A DNA stretch of 64,000 bases from a virus: positions 1-64,000 of IMG/VR virus record IMGVR_UViG_3300032722_000004; one strand, written 5' to 3'. This document shows, in pieces, positions 6,999 through 12,349 of this stretch. The position numbers were made by a program, and so were the translations under genes. The notes below the pieces were generated by a model that did no database searches, was not told where the DNA came from, and saw only the letters and a list, made by a program, of their open reading frames with translations. Every line of letters starts with the position of its first letter. The first letter of the stretch is position 1.

Positions 6999-7083
6999 TG
7001 GTGCGAGTAGAGGGAGTCGAACCCCCACGCCTTTCGGCGCTGGTACCTAAAACCAGTGCGTCTACCAATTCCGCCATACTCGC
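6999..7083 (-). tRNA. tRNA-Leu(UAG)
   Basis: Class II tRNA, acceptor GCGAGTA/TACTCGC, anticodon stem CTGGT/ACCAG, loop TTTAGGT (TAG), variable arm GCGCCGAAAGGCG, encoded CCA. The 46 nt between this and the previous tRNA (6953-6998) contain a fragment like a tRNA 5' half. Confidence 0.88.
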
Positions 7084-7222
7084 ATAAAACTTACTGGGGT
7101 TCCTCATTTTTAGAGACCGTCACCCCCTTAAAAGCTTACTAATAGCAGTATTGTGCTGCCTAGTTTCTCCTCAACCGTATATCTCATTCTGCAGGGCTTG
7201 CAATAATCACCTACAGTAAAAA

Positions 7223-7275
7223 TGGTGTCTCCCGGCGACTTGACGCCTTTAGCACGCTATGAACCTGAGGAGACA
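7223..7275 (-). tRNA. Mini tRNA-like element, 53 nt
   Basis: A perfect 7-bp acceptor TGTCTCC/GGAGACA, followed by CCA, encloses only about 36 nt. GGCG/CGCC with loop TCAAGT resembles a shortened T-arm, and GTGCTAA resembles an anticodon loop, but no full D-arm fits. It is either a deletion derivative or a reduced tRNA-like RNA. Confidence 0.45.
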
Positions 7276-7279
7276 TAAA

Positions 7280-7355
7280 TGGTGTTGCCCTTCGGTAATG
7301 ATCCGAAACCTCGAGATTTTCGGTCTCGCGTGCAGACCATCTACACTAGAGCAAC
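7280..7355 (-). tRNA. tRNA-Phe(GAA), divergent
   Basis: Acceptor GTTGCTC/GGGCAAC, anticodon stem CGAGA/TCTCG, loop CCGAAAA (anticodon GAA), encoded CCA. Two near-universal positions deviate: base 33 is C instead of U, and the T-loop is ATCATTA instead of TTCRANN. It may be decaying or non-functional. Confidence 0.6.
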
Positions 7356-7400
7356 ATGAATTCTGCGGACTTACGGTGTTCTTCACCCGCCGAGTTATTT

Positions 7401-7471
7401 TGGTGGAGACGGAGGGAATCGAACCCTCCCTGCTGAACTGCCAGCCCGGCGTTAAGCCCACTTACGTCCCC
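7401..7471 (-). tRNA. tRNA of uncertain type, short
   Basis: Acceptor GGGGACG/CGTCTCC, normal T-arm GAGGG/CCCTC with loop TTCGATT, encoded CCA. The central part is too short for standard D and anticodon arms. One reading is a class II tRNA lacking its D-arm, with loop CTTAACG (TAA, Leu) and variable stem GCTG/CAGC. Another is a degenerate alanine-like tRNA (G3:U70 is present). Confidence 0.5.
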
Positions 7472-7546
7472 ATAATCTCTCGGGTAGCTGCACACTACCC
7501 TTCCTCGTCAGAACCATTGTGCAGGGTACCAACGAGAGTATCCTCT
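7472..7546 (-). other. Spacer with hairpins
   Basis: This spacer lies past the Pth2 gene on the minus strand. It contains GAGAGGATACTCTC and GGGTAG/CTACCC hairpins, the latter with a 7-nt loop like a T-arm. Probably the remains of another tRNA or a processing signal. Confidence 0.3.
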
Positions 7547-7930
7547 CTACATGAATAGCTTCAAGGCTTTCAAATCTTCACCGATCAAGTCTTCTCGAAT
7601 AGGACCGAGTCCTAAACAAGTAACAGTCGGTTCGTTGAATACCGTGAACCCAGCGTCTTTAACTAACGAGACACCGCATACATTCTTGTATGCCTCTTGA
7701 ATCACTTCTAGTTCGGCTACCGTGTCAACAATAAGAGTGATCTTATACGCATGATCACTGTTCTTGTACTGGATTGCTTGAAGATTGCAGTCCGAAGAAA
7801 CCTCAAGACTAACTGCATTCCAATAAGCATGAAGGTATGCGTGACCTGCCATAGAAGCAAGCTTTCCGCGATTACCTTTCATCTTGTCTACGCTTTCTTT
7901 AGCGAAGATGCAGTACATTTTCAGTTTCAT
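7547..7930 (-). CDS. pth2: Pth2-type peptidyl-tRNA hydrolase
   Basis: 127 residues from the ATG at 7930, chosen because GAGGAAAT precedes it; a longer reading would run into the neighbouring tRNA. The family pattern is seen in order: MYCIFAKESVDKMKGNRGKL, then AGHAYLHAYWNA, then a lone beta-alpha region ending VKDAGFTVF and LGLGPIREDLIG. Pth2 releases tRNA from peptidyl-tRNA that drops off ribosomes. The family is typical of archaea and eukaryotes and is found in some bacteria and phages. Its place within the tRNA array suggests it keeps phage tRNAs in circulation. Confidence 0.8.
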   Translation of the reverse strand: MKLKMYCIFAKESVDKMKGNRGKLASMAGHAYLHAYWNAVSLEVSSDCNLQAIQYKNSDHAYKITLIVDTVAELEVIQEAYKNVCGVSLVKDAGFTVFNEPTVTCLGLGPIREDLIGEDLKALKLFM

Positions 7931-7948
7931 ATTTCCTCGCTGGTATGT

Positions 7949-8022
7949 TGGATGAGGGGCCAGGACTCGCACCTGGATCTTCTGATTCAGAGTCAAATAT
8001 CCTACTATTAGACGAACCCTCA
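7949..8022 (-). tRNA. tRNA-Gln(CUG)
   Basis: Starts TGAGGGT like other Gln tRNAs. Anticodon stem TTTGA/TCAGA, loop CTCTGAA (CTG), D-arm GTCTAATAGTAGGAT, CCA encoded. Acceptor pair 7:66 is a mismatch. Confidence 0.75.
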
Positions 8023-8030
8023 ATTAAATT

Positions 8031-8122
8031 TGGCGGAGAGTGAGGGATTTGAACCCCCGGTACTTATTTCTAAGTACGTCGGTTTTCGAGACCGCCACCT
8101 TCGGCCGCTCGGTCAACTCTCC
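8031..8122 (-). tRNA. tRNA-Ser(CGA)
   Basis: Class II tRNA, acceptor GGAGAGT/ACTCTCC, anticodon loop CTCGAAA (CGA), long variable arm GTACTTAGAAATAAGTAC, discriminator G, encoded CCA. Confidence 0.9.
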
Positions 8123-8131
8123 GTAGTTAAA

Positions 8132-8220
8132 TGGTCAGGGTAGCAGGATTCGAACCTGCGTGAACGATTCCGCCTCTCGTTTCCAAAACGAGCGCTCCGA
8201 CCTGGCTGAGCTATACCCTG
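8132..8220 (-). tRNA. tRNA-Pro(UGG) with enlarged variable region
   Basis: The C1:G72 pair typical of bacterial proline tRNAs, anticodon stem CTCGT/ACGAG, loop TTTGGAA (TGG), normal T-arm GCAGG/CCTGC, encoded CCA. Between the anticodon and T stems are about 16 nt instead of the usual 5, giving 89 nt in total, which is abnormal for Pro. Confidence 0.7.
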
Positions 8221-8226
8221 ATAATT

Positions 8227-8290
8227 TGGCCGTCAGGAAATTTTCTCTCCGGCAGTCACTAGTAAACTGCTACCGCTGCGGGACCTGACG
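8227..8290 (-). tRNA. tRNA-like element with CTA in the anticodon position
   Basis: Perfect 7-bp acceptor CGTCAGG/CCTGACG, then GCCA. A D-arm-like CCGCAGCGGTAGC and a stem GCAGT/ACTGC with loop TTACTAGTG are present. The T-arm position holds GGAGAGAAAATTTCC, without a TTC loop. At 64 nt it is too short for a normal tRNA. It could be decayed or a structured RNA. Confidence 0.4.
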
Positions 8291-8300
8291 ATAAACTGTC

Positions 8301-8364
8301 GCCCCTACTCTATCTTTCTCTCGATTACTTTCGGTGTTGGATACCAAACATACGTGATAGGGGC
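8301..8364 (-). tRNA. tRNA-like element without CCA
   Basis: Perfect acceptor-like helix GCCCCTA/TAGGGGC enclosing about 50 nt that include TTGG-TAT-CCAA, followed by GACA rather than CCA. No recognisable T-arm or anticodon arm. Function unknown. Confidence 0.35.
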
Positions 8365-8373
8365 ATAAACTTA

Positions 8374-8461
8374 TGGCGGAGCGTTAGAGATTCGAACTCT
8401 ATACCCGTAAGGTACCTTTCGCTTTCCAAGCGAAGACAGATCCTATCTGCTTACCCACTCC
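8374..8461 (-). tRNA. tRNA-Ser(GGA)
   Basis: Class II tRNA, acceptor GGAGTGG/ACGCTCC (pair 7:66 mismatched), anticodon stem TTCGC/GCGAA, loop TTGGAAA (GGA), variable arm with GGTACC/GGGTAT, T-loop TTCGAAT, discriminator G, encoded CCA. Confidence 0.82.
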
Positions 8462-8467
8462 GTATTA

Positions 8468-8521
8468 TGGTGGCCCTCAATCCTAATTATATAATCACCT
8501 AAGTGAGTTGATAGTCGGGGC
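8468..8521 (-). pseudogene. tRNA remnant, 54 nt
   Basis: Starts GCCCC and ends GGGC-CA-CCA, so four acceptor-like pairs and a CCA remain. The AT-rich interior (CTTAGGTGATTATATAATTAGG) does not fold as a cloverleaf. Probably a deleted tRNA. Confidence 0.4.
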
Positions 8522-8529
8522 ATAAACTT

Positions 8530-8622
8530 TGGTGTGCAATGCGCAATTTGGTGGGTCTAATTGGAATCGAACCCACGTCTGCTGCTTTGGAGACAGCGGT
8601 ACTACTATTGTACGAAGTGCGC
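8530..8622 (-). tRNA. tRNA-Trp(CCA) with expanded T-arm
   Basis: D-arm GTAC/GTAC, anticodon stem GCTGT/GCAGC, loop CTCCAAA (CCA). Acceptor GCGCACT pairs with ATTGCGC (one mismatch). The T stem GTGGG/CCCAC encloses about 16 nt instead of 7, beginning TTCGATT. CCA occurs both after CCCA at 8549 and at the 3' end at 8530, so the exact end is uncertain. Confidence 0.55.
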
Positions 8623-8633
8623 ATGATAAAGTC

Positions 8634-8738
8634 GTATTGGCTAGCGGAATCAAACCGCTTTTGGGGCACCCAAGTCCTATAGAGACGATTCGAACGTCAC
8701 ACCCTTTCCCACCAAGGAAAACCACCTAGGACCAATAC
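8634..8738 (-). tRNA. Composite tRNA-like element, 105 nt
   Basis: An outer perfect 7-bp helix GTATTGG/CCAATAC encloses an outer T-arm AGCGG/CCGCT (loop TTTGATT), a hairpin TTGGG-TGC-CCCAA, and an inner tRNA-like unit with helix GTCCTA/TAGGAC and its own T-arm GACG/CGTC (loop TTCGAAT). The inner unit lacks a D-arm. No CCA follows. It looks like one tRNA inserted into another. Confidence 0.45.
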
Positions 8739-8744
8739 TATAAA

Positions 8745-8821
8745 TGGCGCAATCAGAGGGATTCGAACCCCCAACCCTCAGATTCGTAGTCTGATGCTCT
8801 CATCCGTTGAGCTATGACTGC
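8745..8821 (-). tRNA. tRNA-Arg(ACG)
   Basis: Acceptor GCAGTCA/TGATTGC, anticodon stem TCAGA/TCTGA, loop CTACGAA (ACG, wobble A presumably deaminated to inosine by the host), T-loop TTCGAAT, encoded CCA. Confidence 0.9.
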
Positions 8822-8841
8822 ATACTTTAATATGCTATATT

Positions 8842-8918
8842 TGGCGAATCCTGACAGATTTGAACTGCCGACCCTCGCGTCCGAAGCGCGATGCTCTAGT
8901 CCGCTGAGCTAAGGATCC
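8842..8918 (-). tRNA. tRNA-Arg(UCG)
   Basis: Acceptor GGATCCT/AGGATTC, anticodon stem TCGCG/CGCGA, loop CTTCGGA (TCG), T-loop TTCAAAT, encoded CCA. Confidence 0.88.
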
Positions 8919-8924
8919 GTAATA

Positions 8925-8999
8925 TGGTGCCGACGAAGGGGATTGAACCCTTGACCTCAGTCTTACCAAGACTGCGCACTACCACTGTGCTACGTCGGC
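8925..8999 (-). tRNA. tRNA-Thr(GGU)
   Basis: Acceptor GCCGACG/CGTCGGC, anticodon stem CAGTC/GACTG, loop TTGGTAA (GGT), encoded CCA. Its first ten bases overlap the 3' end of the HNH gene upstream. Confidence 0.88.
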
Positions 9000-9487
9000 T
9001 TATTTTTGTACCGGTGCGTTCGACCATTTCCCCTGTTTTTTCCTTTAAAGGAATCAGTTTGACTATGACAGTTTGGACAAAGCAACCTTAAATTATCTAT
9101 ATGATTGTTATTAGGATTACCATCTGAATGATCACATTCTAGTGTGATTGGGAGATCGTTCCATTGCTCTAATTTACACCACTGACATTTGGCTCCATGC
9201 AACGCTATTAAAGTTCGGCGCGCCCATGCCGGAAAACCCATGCTATCAAATGCACCGGTTATCAACCAATTTTTAATTTTTTCAGCAGACTGGTATTCTG
9301 CTTGACATTTATTAGAACAAAACTTTTGCTTGACGCCACATTGTTTCTCGCATTTCAAACACGAAGGTATATTTGTTCGGGCTCTACCTCTACTAATAGA
9401 GTATCTTCCGCCTTCCCGATGAACACTTTTATGTCCATTCAATTGACGGAACGTTTCAAACTCTTTACCGCAGTGACATACGTGCAT
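8990..9487 (-). CDS. HNH homing endonuclease with zinc-binding N-terminus
   Basis: 165 residues, a paralogue of the protein at 829-1341. The N-terminus begins MHVCHCGKEFETFRQLNGH, a C2H2-like zinc finger, then further CxxC pairs. The C-terminal HNH core is LECDHSDGN...LRLLCPNCHSQ. AGGACA precedes the ATG, and a late promoter lies about 20 nt upstream. The coding region ends inside tRNA-Thr(GGU), so the element inserted tightly against a tRNA. Confidence 0.88.
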   Translation of the reverse strand: MHVCHCGKEFETFRQLNGHKSVHREGGRYSISRGRARTNIPSCLKCEKQCGVKQKFCSNKCQAEYQSAEKIKNWLITGAFDSMGFPAWARRTLIALHGAKCQWCKLEQWNDLPITLECDHSDGNPNNNHIDNLRLLCPNCHSQTDSFKGKNRGNGRTHRYKNKPT

Positions 9488-9507
9488 AAGCTTTGTCCTA
9501 GCTCAGT

Positions 9508-9515
9508 TATTTATG
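9508..9515 (-). promoter_or_regulatory. T4-type late promoter (Shine-Dalgarno class)
   Basis: Minus strand CATAAATA about 20 nt before the ATG at 9487. Confidence 0.55.
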
Positions 9516-9558
9516 CCTATTAATAGGTATGTTGTATGAGCTAACACGGCATATAATT

Positions 9559-9632
9559 TGGCTGTCCCCCAAGGACTCGAACCTCGATAATCCGCACCAA
9601 AAACGGATGTCTTACCATTAGACGAAGGGACA
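9559..9632 (-). tRNA. tRNA-Gln(UUG)
   Basis: Starts TGTCCCT like Gln tRNAs. Anticodon stem TCCGT/GCGGA, loop TTTTGGT (TTG), T-loop TTCGAGT, encoded CCA. Confidence 0.85.
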
Positions 9633-9738
9633 ATAATACTTGATATTTATATACGAATACTATGATTATAAGAAAACACATTGACGTGTTGCTTCAACGA
9701 GGTTCGTAGCCCAGTGACTGTGTTTAAGTCCTATGTTT

Positions 9739-9948
9739 TCATATAATAATAGTTAGCTTTTTATTGACAAGCGAGGATATGTTGTCCAGCATTTCGGACT
9801 GCCCCACTTGCGAAGGGTCACAATGCCCTTCACTGAAAGTTTTTACTTTCTGCGTTACCTCCGCAGATTTCATCCCTAACACCGCCCGTTCATTTTTTAA
9901 AGTGCTTTGCAGCCTCGTTCCGACTTGCACTTGTGTTAGGTCTTTCAT
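9739..9948 (-). CDS. Doubtful small reading frame, 69 residues
   Basis: A Lys/Val/Ser-rich frame (begins MKDLTQVQVGTRLQS) with no proper ribosome-binding site. An opposing frame covers the same DNA. It lies just past a terminator in a 680-bp stretch without clear genes. It may be real, but the evidence is weak. Confidence 0.3.
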   Translation of the reverse strand: MKDLTQVQVGTRLQSTLKNERAVLGMKSAEVTQKVKTFSEGHCDPSQVGQSEMLDNISSLVNKKLTIII

Positions 9949-9981
9949 CCTAACTGTCAGAGATTCTTGCCTCCAACTAAT

Positions 9982-10013
9982 AAAAAACCCTGAAAATCTT
10001 TCGATTCCCAGGG
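9982..10013 (-). terminator. Rho-independent terminator
   Basis: Minus-strand hairpin CCCTG/CAGGG with inner AATC-GAAA-GATT, followed by TTTTTTATT. It would end transcripts coming from the small frame at 10047-10187. Confidence 0.7.
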
Positions 10014-10046
10014 ACCAAATAAACTAGTTTTATATGAACTGTTTAT

Positions 10047-10187
10047 CTAATCCCGGAACCCTTCTCTTAGATTAAAGGTACCGCGAATGCTTGTAGGGTA
10101 TACCGCATCCGCAACGACGCACAATGAGGCTAATTGGCCCCAGAGTTGGTTATGCTGCTTCATCGATATGTTACAAGTGTTGTTCAT
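10047..10187 (-). CDS. Small hypothetical protein, 46 residues
   Basis: Frame from ATG (begins MNNTCNISMKQHNQLWGQL) to TAG, directly followed by a terminator on the same strand. It has an octamer-like ACTAAATA eight bases before the start but no Shine-Dalgarno sequence. No family recognised. Confidence 0.4.
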   Translation of the reverse strand: MNNTCNISMKQHNQLWGQLASLCVVADAVYPTSIRGTFNLREGFRD

Positions 10188-10315
10188 ATTAAACTTATTT
10201 AGTCCTGGTTAATAATACGTTAATTTTAACTTCGGTTTTTTCAAACTTTCGTTTCAATCAACTCTACAGTCTTATTTATACATCTTCTAAAAACAGTTGT
10301 CAAGCCTTTTTTGCA

Positions 10316-10323
10316 TATAAATA
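10316..10323 (+). promoter_or_regulatory. T4-type late promoter (leaderless class)
   Basis: Exact consensus TATAAATA, spacer CGATT (5 nt), ATG at 10329, with no Shine-Dalgarno sequence between. Confidence 0.6.
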
Positions 10324-10328
10324 CGATT

Positions 10329-10880
10329 ATGAATTTCGATGCATTTTCTCACGGACAGATTCAAAGTAAACTTTGGCTCTGCAATGAACTTGAACCCTAC
10401 GTCCCTAAAAGCGCAAAAGTTGCTATCTTAGGTAGTTGGTACAACGTACTATCATTTATGCTTCTTACACGCAATCCTAATTTATATCAACATATTTTGG
10501 GCATTGATATAGATGCAAGCACGAAGCCTATTGCAGACAGAATCACCGATGCTTGGTGTATCGACTCGACTGTCACTAACATCATTGCTGACGCCAGTAC
10601 GTATGATTTAGCTTCTTTCGATATTGTTGTCAACTGTTCACCTGAACATATGTCCACAAATGAATGGTTTGAAAATTTGGATTACGGAAAACTTGTATGT
10701 ATTCAATCTAGTGATGTAACCATTGACAATGATGATATTTGGAAGTGCGTCAATCCTAATGAGTCATTAGATGCCTTAACAAAAAAATACCCTCTATCAA
10801 AGTATCTTTTTTCGGGGACGAAAGAAATTAGATACTCCGACGGAGGGTATAATCGTTTTATGCTAATCGGTATTAAGTAA
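10329..10880 (+). CDS. SAM-dependent methyltransferase-like protein
   Basis: 183 residues from the ATG five bases after a perfect late promoter. A Rossmann-like pattern is visible: KVAILGSWYNVL near residue 35 (motif I position, although the usual GxGxG is reduced to GSW), then GIDIDAS (acidic end of strand 2) and FDIVVNCSPEHM (motif IV position). The substrate is unknown. The family occurs in T4-like marine phages, and an inactive methyltransferase fold is also possible. It converges with the next gene, overlapping by 8 bp. Confidence 0.6.
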   Translation: MNFDAFSHGQIQSKLWLCNELEPYVPKSAKVAILGSWYNVLSFMLLTRNPNLYQHILGIDIDASTKPIADRITDAWCIDSTVTNIIADASTYDLASFDIVVNCSPEHMSTNEWFENLDYGKLVCIQSSDVTIDNDDIWKCVNPNESLDALTKKYPLSKYLFSGTKEIRYSDGGYNRFMLIGIK

Positions 10881-11349
10881 TCTTACCAATAGCGGCTATC
10901 GCAGCAGCAATTTTCACAATTGCTGATTTTGCCTTAACATTTATGCCGCCGTTTGTTAGCAGACTCGAATAATAATTGATTAATTTTTCGTGCTGCATAG
11001 CGATGGCTGCTGCAAAAGCATATGCGTTGTGATTTGGTTGATTCCAATCATTGGTCAATCCACCAGTATATTGAGGATATGACATGCATGTCGCTTCCAT
11101 AACTAGAAGCACTGCTACTTTCTTTGCTATTTCTCTTTCGTCGGATCCGAAAAGTGGACCATTCATAGAAATTTCAAATGCCAAACCACCATTAGCAGTT
11201 GCGGTAGCAGCAGCAAGAGCACAACCGTGAACAGTTATTTCATCTAACTGTGCTACCGCATCATCTATGGAGTATTGTAGCGTTTCAGCCACAGATTCCG
11301 CATATTCCGGAATAGTACCCTTTACGTCATCAATCCAATTTCGAGTCAT
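10873..11349 (-). CDS. Hypothetical helical Ala-rich protein, 158 residues
   Basis: Mostly alpha-helical, with Ala-rich segments in the middle and at the C-terminus. No family recognised and no signal peptide. Its ATG overlaps the TAA of the zinc-finger/XRE gene by one base, so the two are translationally coupled even though their base composition differs. Confidence 0.6.
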   Translation of the reverse strand: MTRNWIDDVKGTIPEYAESVAETLQYSIDDAVAQLDEITVHGCALAAATATANGGLAFEISMNGPLFGSDEREIAKKVAVLLVMEATCMSYPQYTGGLTNDWNQPNHNAYAFAAAIAMQHEKLINYYSSLLTNGGINVKAKSAIVKIAAAIAAIGKIT

Positions 11350-11807
11350 TATTTTCCTAAAGCAGGGCAGTATAGTCGTAGTTGATCTTTTCCTTCACCC
11401 GGGGCATCGGCAGCCAGCAGGGCGCAGGCGTTGTGGCGGACAAGATGATCCGAATAGTCACCCACACCCTTTCCCCCATCCTTCTCCCAACGAGAGGCTG
11501 TCTCAGCCGTGATACCCATCGTCTCGGCAAATTCCTTTTGCGTCATGTCCAAAGCACGGCGCAGCAGACGCATATCACCCGCGTTCAGTTTGATCGGCAG
11601 CAGGCAACGAGCCACAGCCACCGTCCGCACTAGACCCCGCATGTCCGGGATCATGGTCATCTCGTCCGCACATCCAGCGCAGCGACGCACGTGGACGGTG
11701 TTTTTCAGGCACACCTCAATTCCGCCGACATCCTCCAGGTGCTCCGGGAGGATGTACTCCTCATAGTGGCCATTGCCACATTCCGTGCATGTCGTCGTAG
11801 TGTTCAT
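11349..11807 (-). CDS. Zinc-finger/XRE transcriptional regulator (MqsA/YgiT-like)
   Basis: 152 residues. The N-terminus has zinc-ligand pairs CTEC and CAGC (about residues 8-50) as in YgiT-type fingers. An XRE helix-turn-helix follows (about residues 78-115; RRALDMTQKEFAETMGITAE, then TASRWE). This is the layout of MqsA-type antitoxins and related repressors. No mRNA-interferase toxin gene is adjacent, so a regulator role is more likely than a toxin-antitoxin pair. The gene is about 63-65% G+C in sampled 60-base lines, against 37% just next to it, indicating recent transfer from a GC-rich bacterium. Confidence 0.75.
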   Translation of the reverse strand: MNTTTTCTECGNGHYEEYILPEHLEDVGGIEVCLKNTVHVRRCAGCADEMTMIPDMRGLVRTVAVARCLLPIKLNAGDMRLLRRALDMTQKEFAETMGITAETASRWEKDGGKGVGDYSDHLVRHNACALLAADAPGEGKDQLRLYCPALGK

Positions 11808-11813
11808 TTTCTT

Positions 11814-11894
11814 TTACCAGCCCAGCCCGTAATTACCTTGCATGTCCTGACCAACCGTGTAGTTGCCTGCTGGAAGATGCTCATGCAAATCCAT
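11814..11894 (-). pseudogene. C-terminal gene fragment
   Basis: A short frame (ends GNYTVGQDMQGNYGLGW) stays open upstream to about 11969 without a start codon, reading SFYLKSGTNWRVTSKDAMD. It looks like the truncated end of a phage gene, left beside the GC-rich insertion. Confidence 0.4.
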
Positions 11895-12021
11895 CGCATC
11901 CTTAGAAGTAACGCGCCAATTCGTGCCCGATTTTAAATAAAATGAAATAGCTTTTCTCCATCATAAATGTCTGATTGACATATCTATAATATAGTAGCAT
12001 CAAACCATTGTCAATAACAAA

Positions 12022-12095
12022 GATAAATAAAAATGTAGTTCACGGATGTCTCGACAATATCCCAACTACTCTAACGCTATCAAGGAGCAAGCACC
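12022..12095 (+). ncRNA. Structured late leader, copy A
   Basis: GATAAATA is followed by ATGTAGTTC, an outer stem GTAGTT/AACTAC (12035-12040 with 12064-12069), an inner stem GGAT/ATCC, then CTCTAA and an AAGGAG site before ATG at 12096. It matches the leader at 51286-51354 in order and in key sequences, with changes that keep the inner stem paired. Downstream there is only a 13-codon frame, so the original gene seems to have been lost. Confidence 0.6.
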
Positions 12096-12110
12096 ATGCT
12101 ACAAATTTAT

Positions 12111-12326
12111 TTATCTATTGCGAACAGCAGTATTTAAATTAGATATGTCAGTTTTTTGGCGGCGATAATGCCTCTGCATTAGGCCCAACTCAGACTGAAC
12201 ATTAGCTACTGTCTCTGCTAGTCTACGAATCTTTGATTCAAGTAGCTCGATTTGTTTTTCAACCGTAATGGGTTGAATGTGATCTACCTTCGTAGAAGAA
12301 GCCTCACTCTTATACATCTTTGACAT
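12111..12326 (-). CDS. Small coiled-coil protein, 71 residues
   Basis: Begins MSKMYKSEASSTKVDHIQ. Residues 20-65 are a heptad-patterned Leu/Ile coiled coil (KQIELLESKIRRLAETVANV). AGGAAC precedes the ATG. No family recognised. Confidence 0.65.
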   Translation of the reverse strand: MSKMYKSEASSTKVDHIQPITVEKQIELLESKIRRLAETVANVQSELGLMQRHYRRQKTDISNLNTAVRNR

Positions 12327-12349
12327 TTTAGTTCCTTATTTTACTTGTG

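Noticed and set aside
7259-7558. Open frames across the tRNA array on both strands
   Set aside because: They run through tRNA and tRNA-like sequences and have no ribosome-binding sites; tRNA folding explains the sequence better.
9633-9738. Possible extra tRNA after tRNA-Gln(UUG)
   Set aside because: GGTTCGTAG and GTGTTTAAGTCC recall tRNA arms, but no acceptor stem or T-arm can be paired.
11349-11807. Complete MqsRA-type toxin-antitoxin pair
   Set aside because: Only the antitoxin-like regulator is present; neighbouring genes do not resemble MqsR or another mRNA interferase.
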